Positions 8,703 through 17,958 of a DNA stretch of 64,000 bases are shown here, in pieces. Made by a program: the position numbers and the translations under genes. How positions within the stretch are numbered: position 1 is the stretch's first letter; the number at the start of each line of letters is the position of its first letter. The notes beneath the pieces are model-generated. The model saw nothing but the letters and a program-made list of their open reading frames with translations, made no database searches and was not told the origin of the DNA. The DNA comes from Legionella cardiaca (lineage in GTDB: Bacteria; Pseudomonadota; Gammaproteobacteria; Legionellales; Legionellaceae), in assembly GCF_029026145.1 (NCBI RefSeq), contig NZ_CP119078.1:2642501-2706500 (forward strand). The letters run 5' to 3'.

Positions 8703-9965
8703 TTATTTTCGTTTACCTACTTTAAGCATACGCACGGTTTTAACCATATTTTCTCCCACCTTCAAAATTTCAATTTGAAAATTTTCAATTTGTAAACAGC
8801 AATCTGGCGGCGGAATATATCCCAAATGTTCAATAATTAAACCACTAAGAGTTCGCGGACCAATTGCCGGAAGTTGCCAGCTTAGTAAGCGCTTTAAATG
8901 ACGAAGTGTTATACTAGCATCCACAATTACTGAACCATCTTCTTGTTGGATGACATCTTTACTTAGGTCAGCTACATCGGTTGTGAATTCGCCTACCACT
9001 TCCTCGAGAATGTCTTCCATGGTTACTAATCCTAGCAAGTCACCATACTCGTCAACCACAAAACAACTACGTTTTTTAATTTTTTGAAAATTTAAAATCT
9101 GTACATTAAGAGGTGTAGCTTCAGGAATAAAATAGGGAGTATCGGCAATTTTTAGGAGATTATCCATGTCCAACCGCTCTTCAAGAACCAAATTTAAAAC
9201 ACTTCTTACATGCACAAGTCCTACTAAATTATCAATTGTATCGCGATAAAGAGGAAGTCTTGTATGCTGTGCTGTTTCTAATTCTTCTAGAATTTTATGC
9301 CAAGGTTGCTCTAAATCAAGTCCCACAATATCGGCTTTAGGTATCATGATATCCTCAACTGTGGCTTGCTCTAAATCCAATAAGCTTAGCAACATACTTT
9401 TATGTTCAACGGGTAACAAACCACCTGCTTCGTGTACTACCGAGCGCAATTCCTCACCAGATAAAGCTTCTCTTTGATTTCTCTCTATAGTGACACCAAA
9501 CAAGCGAAGGATGATTGTGGTGATCCAACTAATAATTTGGACAATAGGTGCAAACATTGTTTGCATAATTTTCAACGGCAATGAGGCCGCAAAAGCAACC
9601 TGTTGAGGGTGAAGGGCGGCCAATGTCTTCGGCGTCATTTCGGAGAATACTAATATGACGAGTGTTAATAATATGGTTGCAATAGCAACCCCTGCATCCC
9701 CATATAAGCGTTGGCCTATTAAAGTTGCGACCATAGACGCAACGATATTGGCAAAAGTATTTCCAATTAAAATAACGCTCAGCAACCTATCCGGCCTTGT
9801 TAGCATCTGGTTTACGCGAATTGCCTGCTTATGATTTTTTTTGACTAAATAACGTAATCGGTATCGATTTAAAGACATCATTCCGATTTCTGAACCTGAA
9901 AAAAAGGCTGAAATAATTACTAATGCTAATAACGTCAGAGATAACGTTGTCAAAGAAAACTGCAC
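8703..9965 (-). CDS. CNNM/CorC-HlyC family membrane protein (YfjD type)
   Basis: A 420-residue protein with an N-terminal DUF21 membrane domain (four hydrophobic segments up to about residue 150, including FFSGSEIGMMSLN), a tandem CBS pair (from about residue 200; MIPKADIVGLDL and FVVDEYGDLLGLVTMEDILEE), and a C-terminal CorC/HlyC transporter-associated domain (VVDASITLRHLKRLL). The family is linked to magnesium/cobalt homeostasis; the substrate is not shown by the sequence. Length and domain order are normal. It stands alone, convergent with the response regulator. Confidence 0.93.
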   Translation of the reverse strand: MQFSLTTLSLTLLALVIISAFFSGSEIGMMSLNRYRLRYLVKKNHKQAIRVNQMLTRPDRLLSVILIGNTFANIVASMVATLIGQRLYGDAGVAIATILLTLVILVFSEMTPKTLAALHPQQVAFAASLPLKIMQTMFAPIVQIISWITTIILRLFGVTIERNQREALSGEELRSVVHEAGGLLPVEHKSMLLSLLDLEQATVEDIMIPKADIVGLDLEQPWHKILEELETAQHTRLPLYRDTIDNLVGLVHVRSVLNLVLEERLDMDNLLKIADTPYFIPEATPLNVQILNFQKIKKRSCFVVDEYGDLLGLVTMEDILEEVVGEFTTDVADLSKDVIQQEDGSVIVDASITLRHLKRLLSWQLPAIGPRTLSGLIIEHLGYIPPPDCCLQIENFQIEILKVGENMVKTVRMLKVGKRK

Positions 9966-10013
9966 CGTGCCTCCCTCAGGTAGTCAAGAAACTCCATCAT
10001 AACAAACTGTACC

Positions 10014-10706
10014 TTATTCTCCTACCAAAGAGGGCCATTCTTCATCGCCAAAAAGCGGACCAAACACCGCTTCTTGCTCCATAATATTTGCCCAAAATAG
10101 ATTGCCGATATCAAAATGCCACCATTCATAACGGTAAGAAGTAAAATGAGCACTTTCCATCGCGGCTCGTAAGCAATCCCGTCGTTCTTTTATAATTTTT
10201 TCTGAAGACAATAATTCTGGTTTTAAATTAAAATAATCGCGGTGAGCTTGCTCGCTACAATCATCGAACGGGGTACCCATATCCAAAACTTCACCTGAAG
10301 AGAGGTCATAGAGTGTCAGATCAATAGCACCACCGCTTAAATGAGGCGAACAATAACTATCACCAACACTTGCAGGTGCTGCGACATATTTTAAAACCTC
10401 AGCTTCATGTTCTTGCAAAGTTAAATGAGGAAGTTTCTTACGAATTTCCTCGCTCATCCAATTAAAAAGTTTTTGCTGAACTTCTCGTGGTCTATAAACA
10501 TCCCAAATTAAAAAACCATAGCTGGCAGGTAACTTGTTCAATGCTTGCAAAAGCGCATCAAGTACTGCGCGTCTTCCAAAAATTAATGGGTAAGGACTAA
10601 AACCCTGCTCAAAATATATAGGGCGGACTTGAATACGCGAATGAATTTGATTAGTAAATTCAACTATCTCATAATCTGTTGCTAAAAATTCTTTTTCAGA
10701 TAGCAT
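10014..10706 (-). CDS. D-alanyl-D-alanine dipeptidase, VanX/DdpX type
   Basis: Zinc-dependent M15 peptidase of 230 residues that cleaves D-Ala-D-Ala. The zinc and catalytic signature is complete: SPHLSGGAIDL (SxHxxGxAxD) and EWWHFD (ExWH), with the conserved Arg in WDVYRP. No signal peptide is obvious, so it is likely cytoplasmic and used for peptidoglycan dipeptide turnover rather than glycopeptide resistance, since no vanA/vanH-like genes are nearby. It lies divergent to ffh. Confidence 0.92.
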   Translation of the reverse strand: MLSEKEFLATDYEIVEFTNQIHSRIQVRPIYFEQGFSPYPLIFGRRAVLDALLQALNKLPASYGFLIWDVYRPREVQQKLFNWMSEEIRKKLPHLTLQEHEAEVLKYVAAPASVGDSYCSPHLSGGAIDLTLYDLSSGEVLDMGTPFDDCSEQAHRDYFNLKPELLSSEKIIKERRDCLRAAMESAHFTSYRYEWWHFDIGNLFWANIMEQEAVFGPLFGDEEWPSLVGE

Positions 10707-10931
10707 TTTAATGCCAAGAAAAACATAACCAGTATCGCACTCTAAAAGAGTAAGATAATTTATGCAAATCTTTATCTTTTACATTAAGAAATATTAAGAC
10801 AGATAAGATTTGAGACTATTTTGGTGGTGTGAAAGACCAAAACAAGCAAATTAATGCATTTCTACTGCTTAGCAGTTTTAGCAACTCTGGCAACTATGCT
10901 ATAGTAATCATTTTGCATTCGAGTAATCGTC

Positions 10932-12302
10932 ATGTTTGAAAATTTAACTGACCGCCTAACACGTGCCTTTAAAACTTTAAGTGGCCAAGCGCGCTTAACC
11001 GAAGACAATGTTCACGACGCACTGAGAGAAGTCCGCTTATCCCTTCTTGAAGCGGATGTAGCTTTTCCTGTTGTGAAAGATTTTATTGAAGAGGTAAAAC
11101 AAAAAGCATTAGGTCAAGAAGTAGATCTCAATTTAAAACCTGAACAAGCCTTGGTTAAAATTGTTCATGATGAATTGGTTCATGTGCTCGGCGATACTCG
11201 AGCAGAGTTGAATTTTAAAACCCAACCACCTGCAGTCTTCTTAATGGCAGGCTTACAAGGCTCAGGTAAAACCACCAGCAGCGCAAAACTAGCCCTCTAC
11301 CTAAAAGAAACCGAAAATAAAAAAGTCATGCTCGTCAGTTTAGACGTGTATAGACCCGCTGCGATTGAACAATTAAAATTATTAGCCGCTCAACTTGACG
11401 TTGCTTTTTATCCTGCGGAAACTCATGAACAACCTCTCGCTATTGCTCAAAAAGCTTTAGAGAGCGCCAAAAAACAATTTATTGATGTCATTATTTTCGA
11501 CACCGCAGGTCGTTTGCATGTCGATGCAGAAATGATGGCGGAAATTAAAGACATTCACAAAGCAGTTAATCCTGTAGAAACGCTCTTTGTCGTAGACAGT
11601 ATGACTGGGCAAGACGCGGCCAATACTGCTAAAGCATTTCATGAGGCTCTTGCTCTAACTGGCGTGATTCTCACGAAAACAGATGGCGATGCACGCGGTG
11701 GTGCAGCTTTATCAGTTAAATACATAACAGGACAGCCCATTAAGTTTCTTGGAAGTGGCGAAAAAATCGAGGCTCTTGAACCCTTCCATCCCGACAGAAT
11801 TGCTTCACGTATTTTAGGGATGGGTGACATCCTAACTTTAATTGAAGAAGTTGAACGTAAAGCAGATAAACAAGCCAGCGAAAAATTAGCCAAGAAATTA
11901 AAAAAAGGAAAAGGATTTGATTTAGAGGATTTTAAACAGCAATTACTGCAAATGGATAAAATGGGTGGAATTTCAGGCATGATGAGTAAACTGCCAGGTA
12001 TGGGACAATTGCCACAAAAGGCAATGAGTCAGGTCAATGACAAAGCCATGGCCCAAACCGTTGCAATTATTAATTCAATGACACCCAAAGAGCGACGTAT
12101 ACCCAAGATTATTGTCGGTTCCCGCAAAAAACGTATTGCCATGGGGTCAGGTACTCAGATACAAGACGTTAATCGTTTATTAAAACAATTTGAACAAATG
12201 CAAAAAATGATGAAAAAATTTACCAAACCAGGCGGCATCAAGCAAATGATGCGCGGAATGGGTGGGATGACGGGGTTAAAAGGTTTGTTCCCTGACGAAT
12301 GA
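10932..12302 (+). CDS. ffh: Signal recognition particle protein Ffh
   Basis: GTPase of the signal recognition particle, targeting membrane proteins co-translationally with 4.5S RNA and FtsY. All parts are present in 456 residues: N domain, G domain with GLQGSGKTTSSAKLA (P loop), DTAGRLH, TKTDGDARGGAALS, and a Met-rich M domain ending in a repetitive GMGGMTGLKGLF tail. A possible -10 (TATAGT, 10900-10905) lies upstream of the ATG. It is followed by the rpsP operon, a common arrangement. Confidence 0.98.
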   Translation: MFENLTDRLTRAFKTLSGQARLTEDNVHDALREVRLSLLEADVAFPVVKDFIEEVKQKALGQEVDLNLKPEQALVKIVHDELVHVLGDTRAELNFKTQPPAVFLMAGLQGSGKTTSSAKLALYLKETENKKVMLVSLDVYRPAAIEQLKLLAAQLDVAFYPAETHEQPLAIAQKALESAKKQFIDVIIFDTAGRLHVDAEMMAEIKDIHKAVNPVETLFVVDSMTGQDAANTAKAFHEALALTGVILTKTDGDARGGAALSVKYITGQPIKFLGSGEKIEALEPFHPDRIASRILGMGDILTLIEEVERKADKQASEKLAKKLKKGKGFDLEDFKQQLLQMDKMGGISGMMSKLPGMGQLPQKAMSQVNDKAMAQTVAIINSMTPKERRIPKIIVGSRKKRIAMGSGTQIQDVNRLLKQFEQMQKMMKKFTKPGGIKQMMRGMGGMTGLKGLFPDE

Positions 12303-12396
12303 CCATAAATAATTCCAATAATGACTTCCAATGCCGAGGTAATTTTCGTACAATACACGGCATTTTTACGTAAACACTCTTAAAGTAGAGGAAATA

Positions 12397-12654
12397 ATGG
12401 TAGTTATACGTTTATCACGAGCTGGCGCTAAAAAGCGTCCTTTTTACAATATGGTTGTTACGGATAGCCGCAAACGTCGCGATGGTAATTACATCGAGCG
12501 CATTGGCTACTTTAACCCAGTTGCACGTGGTCAAGAGCCTCGTTTGCACTTGGAAGTGGATAAATTAGCTCACTGGCAAAGTGTTGGCGCACAACTTTCT
12601 GATCGTGTTCGCGCATTGATTAAAGAATACAATAAGAAGAACACTGAAGCTTAA
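12397..12654 (+). CDS. rpsP: 30S ribosomal protein S16
   Basis: An 85-residue protein starting [20 protein letters not shown], the canonical S16 N-terminus, with [13 protein letters not shown] following. It is the first gene of the rpsP-rimM-trmD-rplS operon. The 94-bp upstream gap contains a possible -10 (TACAAT, 12349-12354) and a long-loop inverted repeat ATGCCG...CGGCAT near 12331-12363. Confidence 0.98.
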   Translation: MVVIRLSRAGAKKRPFYNMVVTDSRKRRDGNYIERIGYFNPVARGQEPRLHLEVDKLAHWQSVGAQLSDRVRALIKEYNKKNTEA

Positions 12655-12659
12655 TAACT

Positions 12660-13169
12660 GTGGAAAAGGTTACTGATAGAATCGTTATCGGTCGCTTTGG
12701 TCGCCCACATGGGATTAAAGGGTTTGTAACGGTTCATTCTTTTACAGAACCACGCGATAACATTCTGCGTTATACCGATTGGCATGCCTATATTAATAAG
12801 CAATGGCAACCGCTTAAACTGCTGCATGTAGAAATGAATGAAAAATCTATTCTTGCGCAAGTTGAGGGTTATAACGAGCGAGAACAAGTGGCAGCTCTGA
12901 CTAATGTGGACATTGCTGTCAGTCGCGAACAATTACCAATATTAGCAGAAGGTGAATACTACTGGCATGATCTTATTGGTATGCAAGTGGTTAACCAACA
13001 AGGCGTTCTTCTTGGCGAGGTTGTAGAAATTATGCCAACAGGCGCCAATGATGTTTTAGTTATTGAAGGTGAAAAGCGACACCTGGTTCCGTATTTACCC
13101 GGACAATTTGTTGCTGACATTAATAGCAGCCAACGTATCATTACCGTTGACTGGGATGCGGATTTTTAA
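12660..13169 (+). CDS. rimM: Ribosome maturation factor RimM
   Basis: Assists 16S rRNA processing in 30S assembly and binds S19. The 169-residue protein shows VIGRFGRPHGIKGFVTVHSF at the N-terminus (RimM domain) and the PRC-barrel part EYYWHDLIGMQVVN, ending in HLVPYLPGQFV and VDWDADF. Start is GTG, 5 bp after the rpsP stop; the stop abuts the trmD start directly. Confidence 0.97.
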   Translation: MEKVTDRIVIGRFGRPHGIKGFVTVHSFTEPRDNILRYTDWHAYINKQWQPLKLLHVEMNEKSILAQVEGYNEREQVAALTNVDIAVSREQLPILAEGEYYWHDLIGMQVVNQQGVLLGEVVEIMPTGANDVLVIEGEKRHLVPYLPGQFVADINSSQRIITVDWDADF

Positions 13170-13922
13170 ATGATGTTACATTTGGGTGTAATAACCCTAA
13201 TGCCCGAAATGTTTGATGTACTTAAGCATGGTGTAGTTGGTCGGGCAATTGAGCAAAATTTAGCGAGAGTTGATTGTTGGAATCCTCGCGAATGGGCACC
13301 AAGACCATATCGGCAAGTTGATGACAAACCTTATGGCGGTGGTCCAGGCATGGTCATGATGTATGAACCCTTGCATGGCGCAATTAATCATGCAAAAACA
13401 AAAATGCCATCTGCTTGTAAGACTATTTATTTAAGCCCGCAAGGCAAAGTAATTCGCCAGTCTGATTTAAATCAGGTGGCCAAAGAACGAACCCCACTGC
13501 TTTTCATAGCAGGACGGTACGAAGGAATAGATGAACGAATCATTGTTCATCATGTTGATGAAGAATGGTCGTTAGGAGATTTTGTTTTAAGTGGTGGTGA
13601 ATTGGCAGCCCTGGTATTTATTGATGCGATTATTCGTCTCATACCTGGCAGCCTGGGACATTTGAGGTCGGCCGAGCAAGATTCGTTTATGAATGGCCTT
13701 CTGGACTGTCCCCATTACACAAGACCAGGAAGCATTCACGGCTTGGATGTACCATCAGTGCTGTTGGGTGGTAATCACCGTGACATTGAACGCTGGCGCC
13801 GAAAACAAAGCCTCGGAAAAACCTGGCTTAAGCGCCCGGATTTATTAGAGAAAATACAATTAAGTGATATCGATAAGCAATTACTTATCGAGTTTAAAAG
13901 CGAACAGGGTAATTCCTGCTGA
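13170..13922 (+). CDS. trmD: tRNA (guanine37-N1)-methyltransferase TrmD
   Basis: SPOUT-fold enzyme that makes m1G37 in tRNAs, preventing frameshifting. The 250-residue protein carries GVITLMPEMFDVLKHGVVG, KPYGGGPGMVM, the knot region AGRYEGIDERI and SLGDFVLSGGELAA, all typical. It begins immediately after the rimM stop, with ATGATG offering two adjacent starts. Third gene of the conserved ribosomal operon. Confidence 0.98.
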   Translation: MMLHLGVITLMPEMFDVLKHGVVGRAIEQNLARVDCWNPREWAPRPYRQVDDKPYGGGPGMVMMYEPLHGAINHAKTKMPSACKTIYLSPQGKVIRQSDLNQVAKERTPLLFIAGRYEGIDERIIVHHVDEEWSLGDFVLSGGELAALVFIDAIIRLIPGSLGHLRSAEQDSFMNGLLDCPHYTRPGSIHGLDVPSVLLGGNHRDIERWRRKQSLGKTWLKRPDLLEKIQLSDIDKQLLIEFKSEQGNSC

Positions 13923-13947
13923 AGGAATACCAATTTGAGGAGTGACC

Positions 13948-14316
13948 ATGAGCAACATTATTGATCAATTAAATGCTGAGCAAATGCAAGGCAAAAACAT
14001 TCCTGATTTCAGCCCAGGCGACACCGTTTTAGTACAAGTAAAAGTAAAAGAAGGTACTCGCGAGCGTTTGCAAGCATTTGAAGGTGTTGTCATTGCTAAA
14101 AGAAATCGTGGCTTGAACTCAGCTTTTACCGTGCGCAAAATTTCTCATAGCGTTGGAGTTGAGCGTGTTTTCCAAACTTATAGCCCAATAGTTGACAGCA
14201 TTATTGTTAAACGTCGTGGCGATGTACGTCGTGCAAAACTTTATTACCTACGTGATTTAGCTGGTCGTGCAGCACGTATTAAAGAAAAATTATCGACTGG
14301 TAAAAAAGAAGATTAA
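13948..14316 (+). CDS. rplS: 50S ribosomal protein L19
   Basis: L19 lies at the subunit interface. The start is set at the ATG at 13948 because TGAGGAG precedes it and the N-terminus [13 protein letters not shown] matches the family; the GTG two codons upstream overlaps that ribosome-binding site. Conserved stretches include [40 protein letters not shown] and [16 protein letters not shown]. Last gene of the rpsP operon. Confidence 0.98.
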   Translation: MSNIIDQLNAEQMQGKNIPDFSPGDTVLVQVKVKEGTRERLQAFEGVVIAKRNRGLNSAFTVRKISHSVGVERVFQTYSPIVDSIIVKRRGDVRRAKLYYLRDLAGRAARIKEKLSTGKKED

Positions 14317-14326
14317 TTTCTAATTT

Positions 14327-14788
14327 ATGCTCATCGTTACTGCATTCAACACCCCTGTAGGTTGGCTTGAAATTACGTACGATGAGCATTATATTCATCA
14401 TGCAATCTTTATTGATCCACCGCTGCTACAACAAGATAGCCCTCCGAATCAATTAACCCAAACAATTAAACAAGAATTAGAAAATTACTTTAGTGACCCT
14501 CATTATCGCTTTCAGCTGTCACTGAAACCTCAGGGCTCTCCTTATCAACAACTCGTTTGGAATGCTTTAATGGTTATTCCTGTTGGCCGGACACTCACTT
14601 ATGGTGAGCTTGCAAAAAAATTGCAAACCAGTCCTCGAGCCATTGGGCAAGCTTGCAAAAAGAACCCAATTACACTCTTCATTCCTTGTCATCGAGTAGT
14701 AGGGAAACATGATCAAGGTGGCTACATGGGACGTCCAGAAGCGCTATGCTATAAAACTAATTTACTGTCTCATGAAGGTGCTATTTAA
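14327..14788 (+). CDS. ogt: Methylated-DNA-[protein]-cysteine S-methyltransferase
   Basis: Repairs O6-alkylguanine by irreversible transfer of the alkyl group to its active-site Cys. The 153-residue protein has an N-terminal RNase-H-like half and the C-terminal domain with VPVGRTLTYGELA-like IPVGRTLTYGELAKKL, RAIGQACKKNP and the active site IPCHRVVG. It begins 10 bp after rplS and may be read through from that operon. Ogt rather than Ada, since no AraC-type domain is attached. Confidence 0.93.
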   Translation: MLIVTAFNTPVGWLEITYDEHYIHHAIFIDPPLLQQDSPPNQLTQTIKQELENYFSDPHYRFQLSLKPQGSPYQQLVWNALMVIPVGRTLTYGELAKKLQTSPRAIGQACKKNPITLFIPCHRVVGKHDQGGYMGRPEALCYKTNLLSHEGAI

Positions 14789-14790
14789 AT

Positions 14791-15648
14791 TTATTTTGGC
14801 TCTTGTCTCACAGAGTCTTCTGTAGCAGGTACTGAAGGCAAGATAGTGCCTATGACTTTGACAGCAAAAAATTGAAATTGCTCAGCTGATTTATCAAAGA
14901 ACCAGGAAATGAACGGCTTCGGATTCTTAACTGACAGTTTCGATAACACCGTTACTTCCCAGGGATAAGGCTTCATTTTTTCAATTGTATTAACAAAATC
15001 AGTAACGGTTGCCAGCACTTCAGGTGAAGTAATAGTCTGCTTCATTAAATAATCATATAACGACTTAATTACTCCAAGACGTACTGCTGCGAAGTCTTCC
15101 TTATCTTGATATTTGGCTAACTCTTCGCAGTATTCTTTAAGAAGAACCTGACAGTCGATAATATAATTAACTTTGTCGCGAATCATTTGTGCTTGCTTTT
15201 GAAATTTGAGACTGGATTTATTTAAAGCCGTATATTTTTTCATTAATTCATCATTATTTTTTTCAGGTGGAAGCTCTGGGGGACTGCGCTTCATCCATTT
15301 ATGGATAGCCTTTGCATGCAAAGATTCCTCGGTTTTATAAAATTCTAATAACTCATGCTCATGCAAAACCATGTATTGCATGGCGGCATTGCATAATACC
15401 GTAGCGTTATAGGATACCCTTTCAACAAAAGGTGGTAATTGGTCATAAAGCAACATATAGAGAATTTCAATATGGCAAAAATCATCTGGCGTAAATCCAT
15501 GATGAATTAATTCAAAAATAGCAAGCTGCAAAATAGTATCAGCATCTCCTTCGGGTACGGAGTAATGAGTAACAAGAAACTCTAACCATTGGAGGGCTTG
15601 TAGATAATCTCCTTTTCGTAATGCATCTAGATAAATTTCTGTATGCAT
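14791..15648 (-). CDS. Unrecognised 285-residue helical protein
   Basis: I recognise no family. GGGAG precedes the ATG at a good distance. The protein appears soluble and mostly helical, with charged stretches around residues 130-190 that could form a coiled coil (ELMKKYTALNKSSLKFQKQA). No signal peptide or transmembrane segment is seen. The C-terminus ends ATEDSVRQEPK, polar and acidic as in many Dot/Icm substrates, but that is weak evidence. It converges on the methyltransferase gene with only 2 bp between stops. Confidence 0.75.
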   Translation of the reverse strand: MHTEIYLDALRKGDYLQALQWLEFLVTHYSVPEGDADTILQLAIFELIHHGFTPDDFCHIEILYMLLYDQLPPFVERVSYNATVLCNAAMQYMVLHEHELLEFYKTEESLHAKAIHKWMKRSPPELPPEKNNDELMKKYTALNKSSLKFQKQAQMIRDKVNYIIDCQVLLKEYCEELAKYQDKEDFAAVRLGVIKSLYDYLMKQTITSPEVLATVTDFVNTIEKMKPYPWEVTVLSKLSVKNPKPFISWFFDKSAEQFQFFAVKVIGTILPSVPATEDSVRQEPK

Positions 15649-15720
15649 GGTATCTCCCTATGATTAAAGAATTTTATTCCAATGACGATAGTATAAATAA
15701 GATAACATGGAGTGGTCATC

Positions 15721-16014
15721 ATGAAAAAAATGAGTATCACCACAATGTTGCTCCTATTGCCACTTAGTAGTGCTTTTGCGAATTGTGACTTGACTCGTTT
15801 TCGATGGGACTGCGATCTTCCTGCTCGGGTTAAACCCTCTTCATCCGCATACTCTTTAGTTTATTGTGGTAACACCCGCCTTTATATTAGCCAGGCCGAA
15901 TATGAGGTATTGGCTCGTTATCAGCGAGCCAATGTTAATATGGTATTAAAAGTGAATGGCGAATATATTGATAGTCCCTGTATTCCTGCTGAACGATTTC
16001 TATCCTTTCCTTAG
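15721..16014 (+). CDS. Small secreted protein, function unknown
   Basis: A 97-residue protein with a signal peptide ([20 protein letters not shown]) and probable cleavage before NCDLTRF. The mature part has four Cys that could pair into disulfides (residues in NCDL, DCDL, VYCGN, SPCIP). The start at 15721 is chosen because GGAG lies just upstream and the signal peptide begins here; a GTG 9 bp earlier is unlikely. No family recognised. Confidence 0.8.
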   Translation: MKKMSITTMLLLLPLSSAFANCDLTRFRWDCDLPARVKPSSSAYSLVYCGNTRLYISQAEYEVLARYQRANVNMVLKVNGEYIDSPCIPAERFLSFP

Positions 16015-16045
16015 ATTCAAGCAAGCTAATTTCACCAGTAAAATT

Positions 16046-16975
16046 TTATAATCCCTTGTGATGAGTAATGCTATAAATTTTTTCGTTGTCTTCTGCTGTA
16101 AATGGTTTCCCATCTTTTCGACGAATATAATAATATTCCTTTGTTTCGCCTGGCTCTTTATAGTCAATAACTTTAGGCTCATAACTTTGAATTTGCTTCT
16201 GGGGCTTTCCTTCCGCTTTGAATAACCATGGCAATATTTGTTGTAAAAAAATTTTTTTATCTATAGAAATATGATAAGGAGCATTTTGCTGTAATTGGAC
16301 TACACGCAAATCAGCCTCAGAAAAGTATTGCCCCAATACCTTTGCCATTGCAATATTTTCACCTTTATTCAATTTCTTATATTGAAACGCAATTCGATCA
16401 TTAGCGTGCACAAATATATAATGAGCTTGATTTGTGACATCTATTGTGGGAGTTAAAAATGGTGTTTGCTGAGGCTCCAATTTTTGGATAAATTGTATCA
16501 TTAATGTTTCAAATCGCTCACTATGACTAATGTCTTTATGTTTTAATTTCAATAACTGCGCTATAAACATCGTTAAATCATCATTAGTTTTAATTTGCTC
16601 AGGATTTCTCGCCAAGCTGGCAAAGATAAACAACATTTTGTTTTTATTTTCCTCCTTATTTATTCGTGAAAGCATGGTCACCTCACGCCTGTTTAAAAAA
16701 CTGGCGACATGTGCTTTTACCGATTGAGGAAGTATTTGCCAACTGAAGTCACTACTATTTTCTTCCAGGCTCATCTCAGCAGATCCTTCCAGACTCATCT
16801 CAGTAAACTCTTCTGAAGGATTCTTCTCAACAGATTCAACATTCATTATGGTGGAATAAGGCGGCATAACAAAATTTAACATGAGGGAAATAAGACGAGT
16901 TGAATTTTGCTCCCGATTTTCATAAGACATTTTATCAGCGACAAGATTGAATGCATTTAAAAGCGCTCTATACAT
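16046..16975 (-). CDS. F-box-like protein, candidate Dot/Icm effector
   Basis: A 309-residue soluble protein with AGGAAG before the ATG. Residues about 79-108 (WQILPQSVKAHVASFLNR then REVTMLSRINKE) match the F-box pattern: LP near the start, a hydrophobic helix, a short loop and a second helix ending in a polar xxINKE in place of vCKxW. F-box proteins bind Skp1 and recruit targets to eukaryotic SCF ubiquitin ligases; Legionella exports several. Just upstream is a short acidic duplication (EMSLEG/EMSLEE, residues 59-71). The C-terminal two thirds have no recognised domain. Effector status is inference. Confidence 0.7.
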   Translation of the reverse strand: MYRALLNAFNLVADKMSYENREQNSTRLISLMLNFVMPPYSTIMNVESVEKNPSEEFTEMSLEGSAEMSLEENSSDFSWQILPQSVKAHVASFLNRREVTMLSRINKEENKNKMLFIFASLARNPEQIKTNDDLTMFIAQLLKLKHKDISHSERFETLMIQFIQKLEPQQTPFLTPTIDVTNQAHYIFVHANDRIAFQYKKLNKGENIAMAKVLGQYFSEADLRVVQLQQNAPYHISIDKKIFLQQILPWLFKAEGKPQKQIQSYEPKVIDYKEPGETKEYYYIRRKDGKPFTAEDNEKIYSITHHKGL

Positions 16976-16994
16976 AGTTATCTTCCTAATTGGT

Positions 16995-17864
16995 TTACTT
17001 ATTTGCTATTTCTTTATCAGGTCCCAGTTCCTTTTTGGACAAAAAATAAAGCATCGAATCGAGCATTTTTGCACTCAGAACACGTTTTAAAAAGGCAAAC
17101 AAATGTGCAGGGAAAGTAACACGGTATTTAGCCTTCGGCTTTTTTGCTTCTATGGCATGAACTAATTTCGTAATTACTGAGTCAGTTTTTTGAGTAAAGA
17201 TCGACTTATTTTTGCTATGGCGAAAATCTGACATCATTAAATGATATTGCGCCTGAAAATGACTCTTTTCGCTATTAATTTTTTTTAGTGAATGATCGAT
17301 AACATTATCTCTAAAGCGACTTTCAATTGGCCCAGGTTCTATCGTAATGACTTTAATTCCTGAAGGTTTGAGTTCTAAACGGAGCGTGTCACTTAAACCC
17401 TCTACAGCATATTTCGATGCATTATAAGCCCCACGGAAAGGCATGCTAATGACGCCTAAAATTGAACTGATATTAATGATACGACCTTGTCCCTGCTTGC
17501 GCATAATCGGTATGGCAAGCCGTGTGAGGTCCATAAGACCAAATACATTTGTTTCAAATTGCGAACGCAGCGCATCTCGTGGAACATCCTCCAGAGCACC
17601 CGCTTGACCATAGCCGGCATTATTGATTAAAACATCTAAACGACCTGAAGTTTTTTTTATGATTTCGTAAAAAGCCAGCGTAATTGAATGCGTATCATCC
17701 ATATTCATTTGCACTGCATCAAGGCCCAAGGCCTTTAATTTTTTAACATCCTCTTCTTTACGACAGGCGGCAACCACATAATGCCCGCGCTGCGATAGTG
17801 CTAAAGCGGCATCATGACCTATTCCACTTGAACAACCGGTAATTAAAATGACTTTTGATTTCAT
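16995..17864 (-). CDS. Short-chain dehydrogenase/reductase
   Basis: NAD(P)-dependent oxidoreductase of the classical SDR family, 289 residues from the chosen ATG at 17864, which begins MKSKVILITGCSSGIG as family members do. An upstream extension to a TTG/ATG near 17924-17927 is open but reads as non-conserved. Cofactor motif TGCSSGIG, NNAG (LINNAGYGQAG), catalytic Ser in INISSILG and YNASKYAVEG are all present, so it should be active. The C-terminal extension resembles retinol-dehydrogenase-like SDRs. Substrate unknown. Confidence 0.88.
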   Translation of the reverse strand: MKSKVILITGCSSGIGHDAALALSQRGHYVVAACRKEEDVKKLKALGLDAVQMNMDDTHSITLAFYEIIKKTSGRLDVLINNAGYGQAGALEDVPRDALRSQFETNVFGLMDLTRLAIPIMRKQGQGRIINISSILGVISMPFRGAYNASKYAVEGLSDTLRLELKPSGIKVITIEPGPIESRFRDNVIDHSLKKINSEKSHFQAQYHLMMSDFRHSKNKSIFTQKTDSVITKLVHAIEAKKPKAKYRVTFPAHLFAFLKRVLSAKMLDSMLYFLSKKELGPDKEIANK

Positions 17865-17882
17865 AAAATTTTTACCGTTTTT

Positions 17883-17898
17883 TATAAGAATTCTTATA
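17883..17898. promoter_or_regulatory. 16-bp perfect palindrome in divergent promoter region
   Basis: TATAAGAATTCTTATA is a perfect palindrome lying upstream of the SDR gene and about 60 bp upstream of the YgjP-like gene. It could be an operator for either gene, or simply an AT-rich palindrome. Confidence 0.4.
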
Positions 17899-17958
17899 TT
17901 AGCAATAGATGGTATTATACGCATCAATTAATACACATAATACACAGCGTCTTTTCCT

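Noticed and set aside
11639-11980. 113-codon minus-strand frame inside ffh
   Set aside because: Mirror of a highly conserved gene; no independent support.
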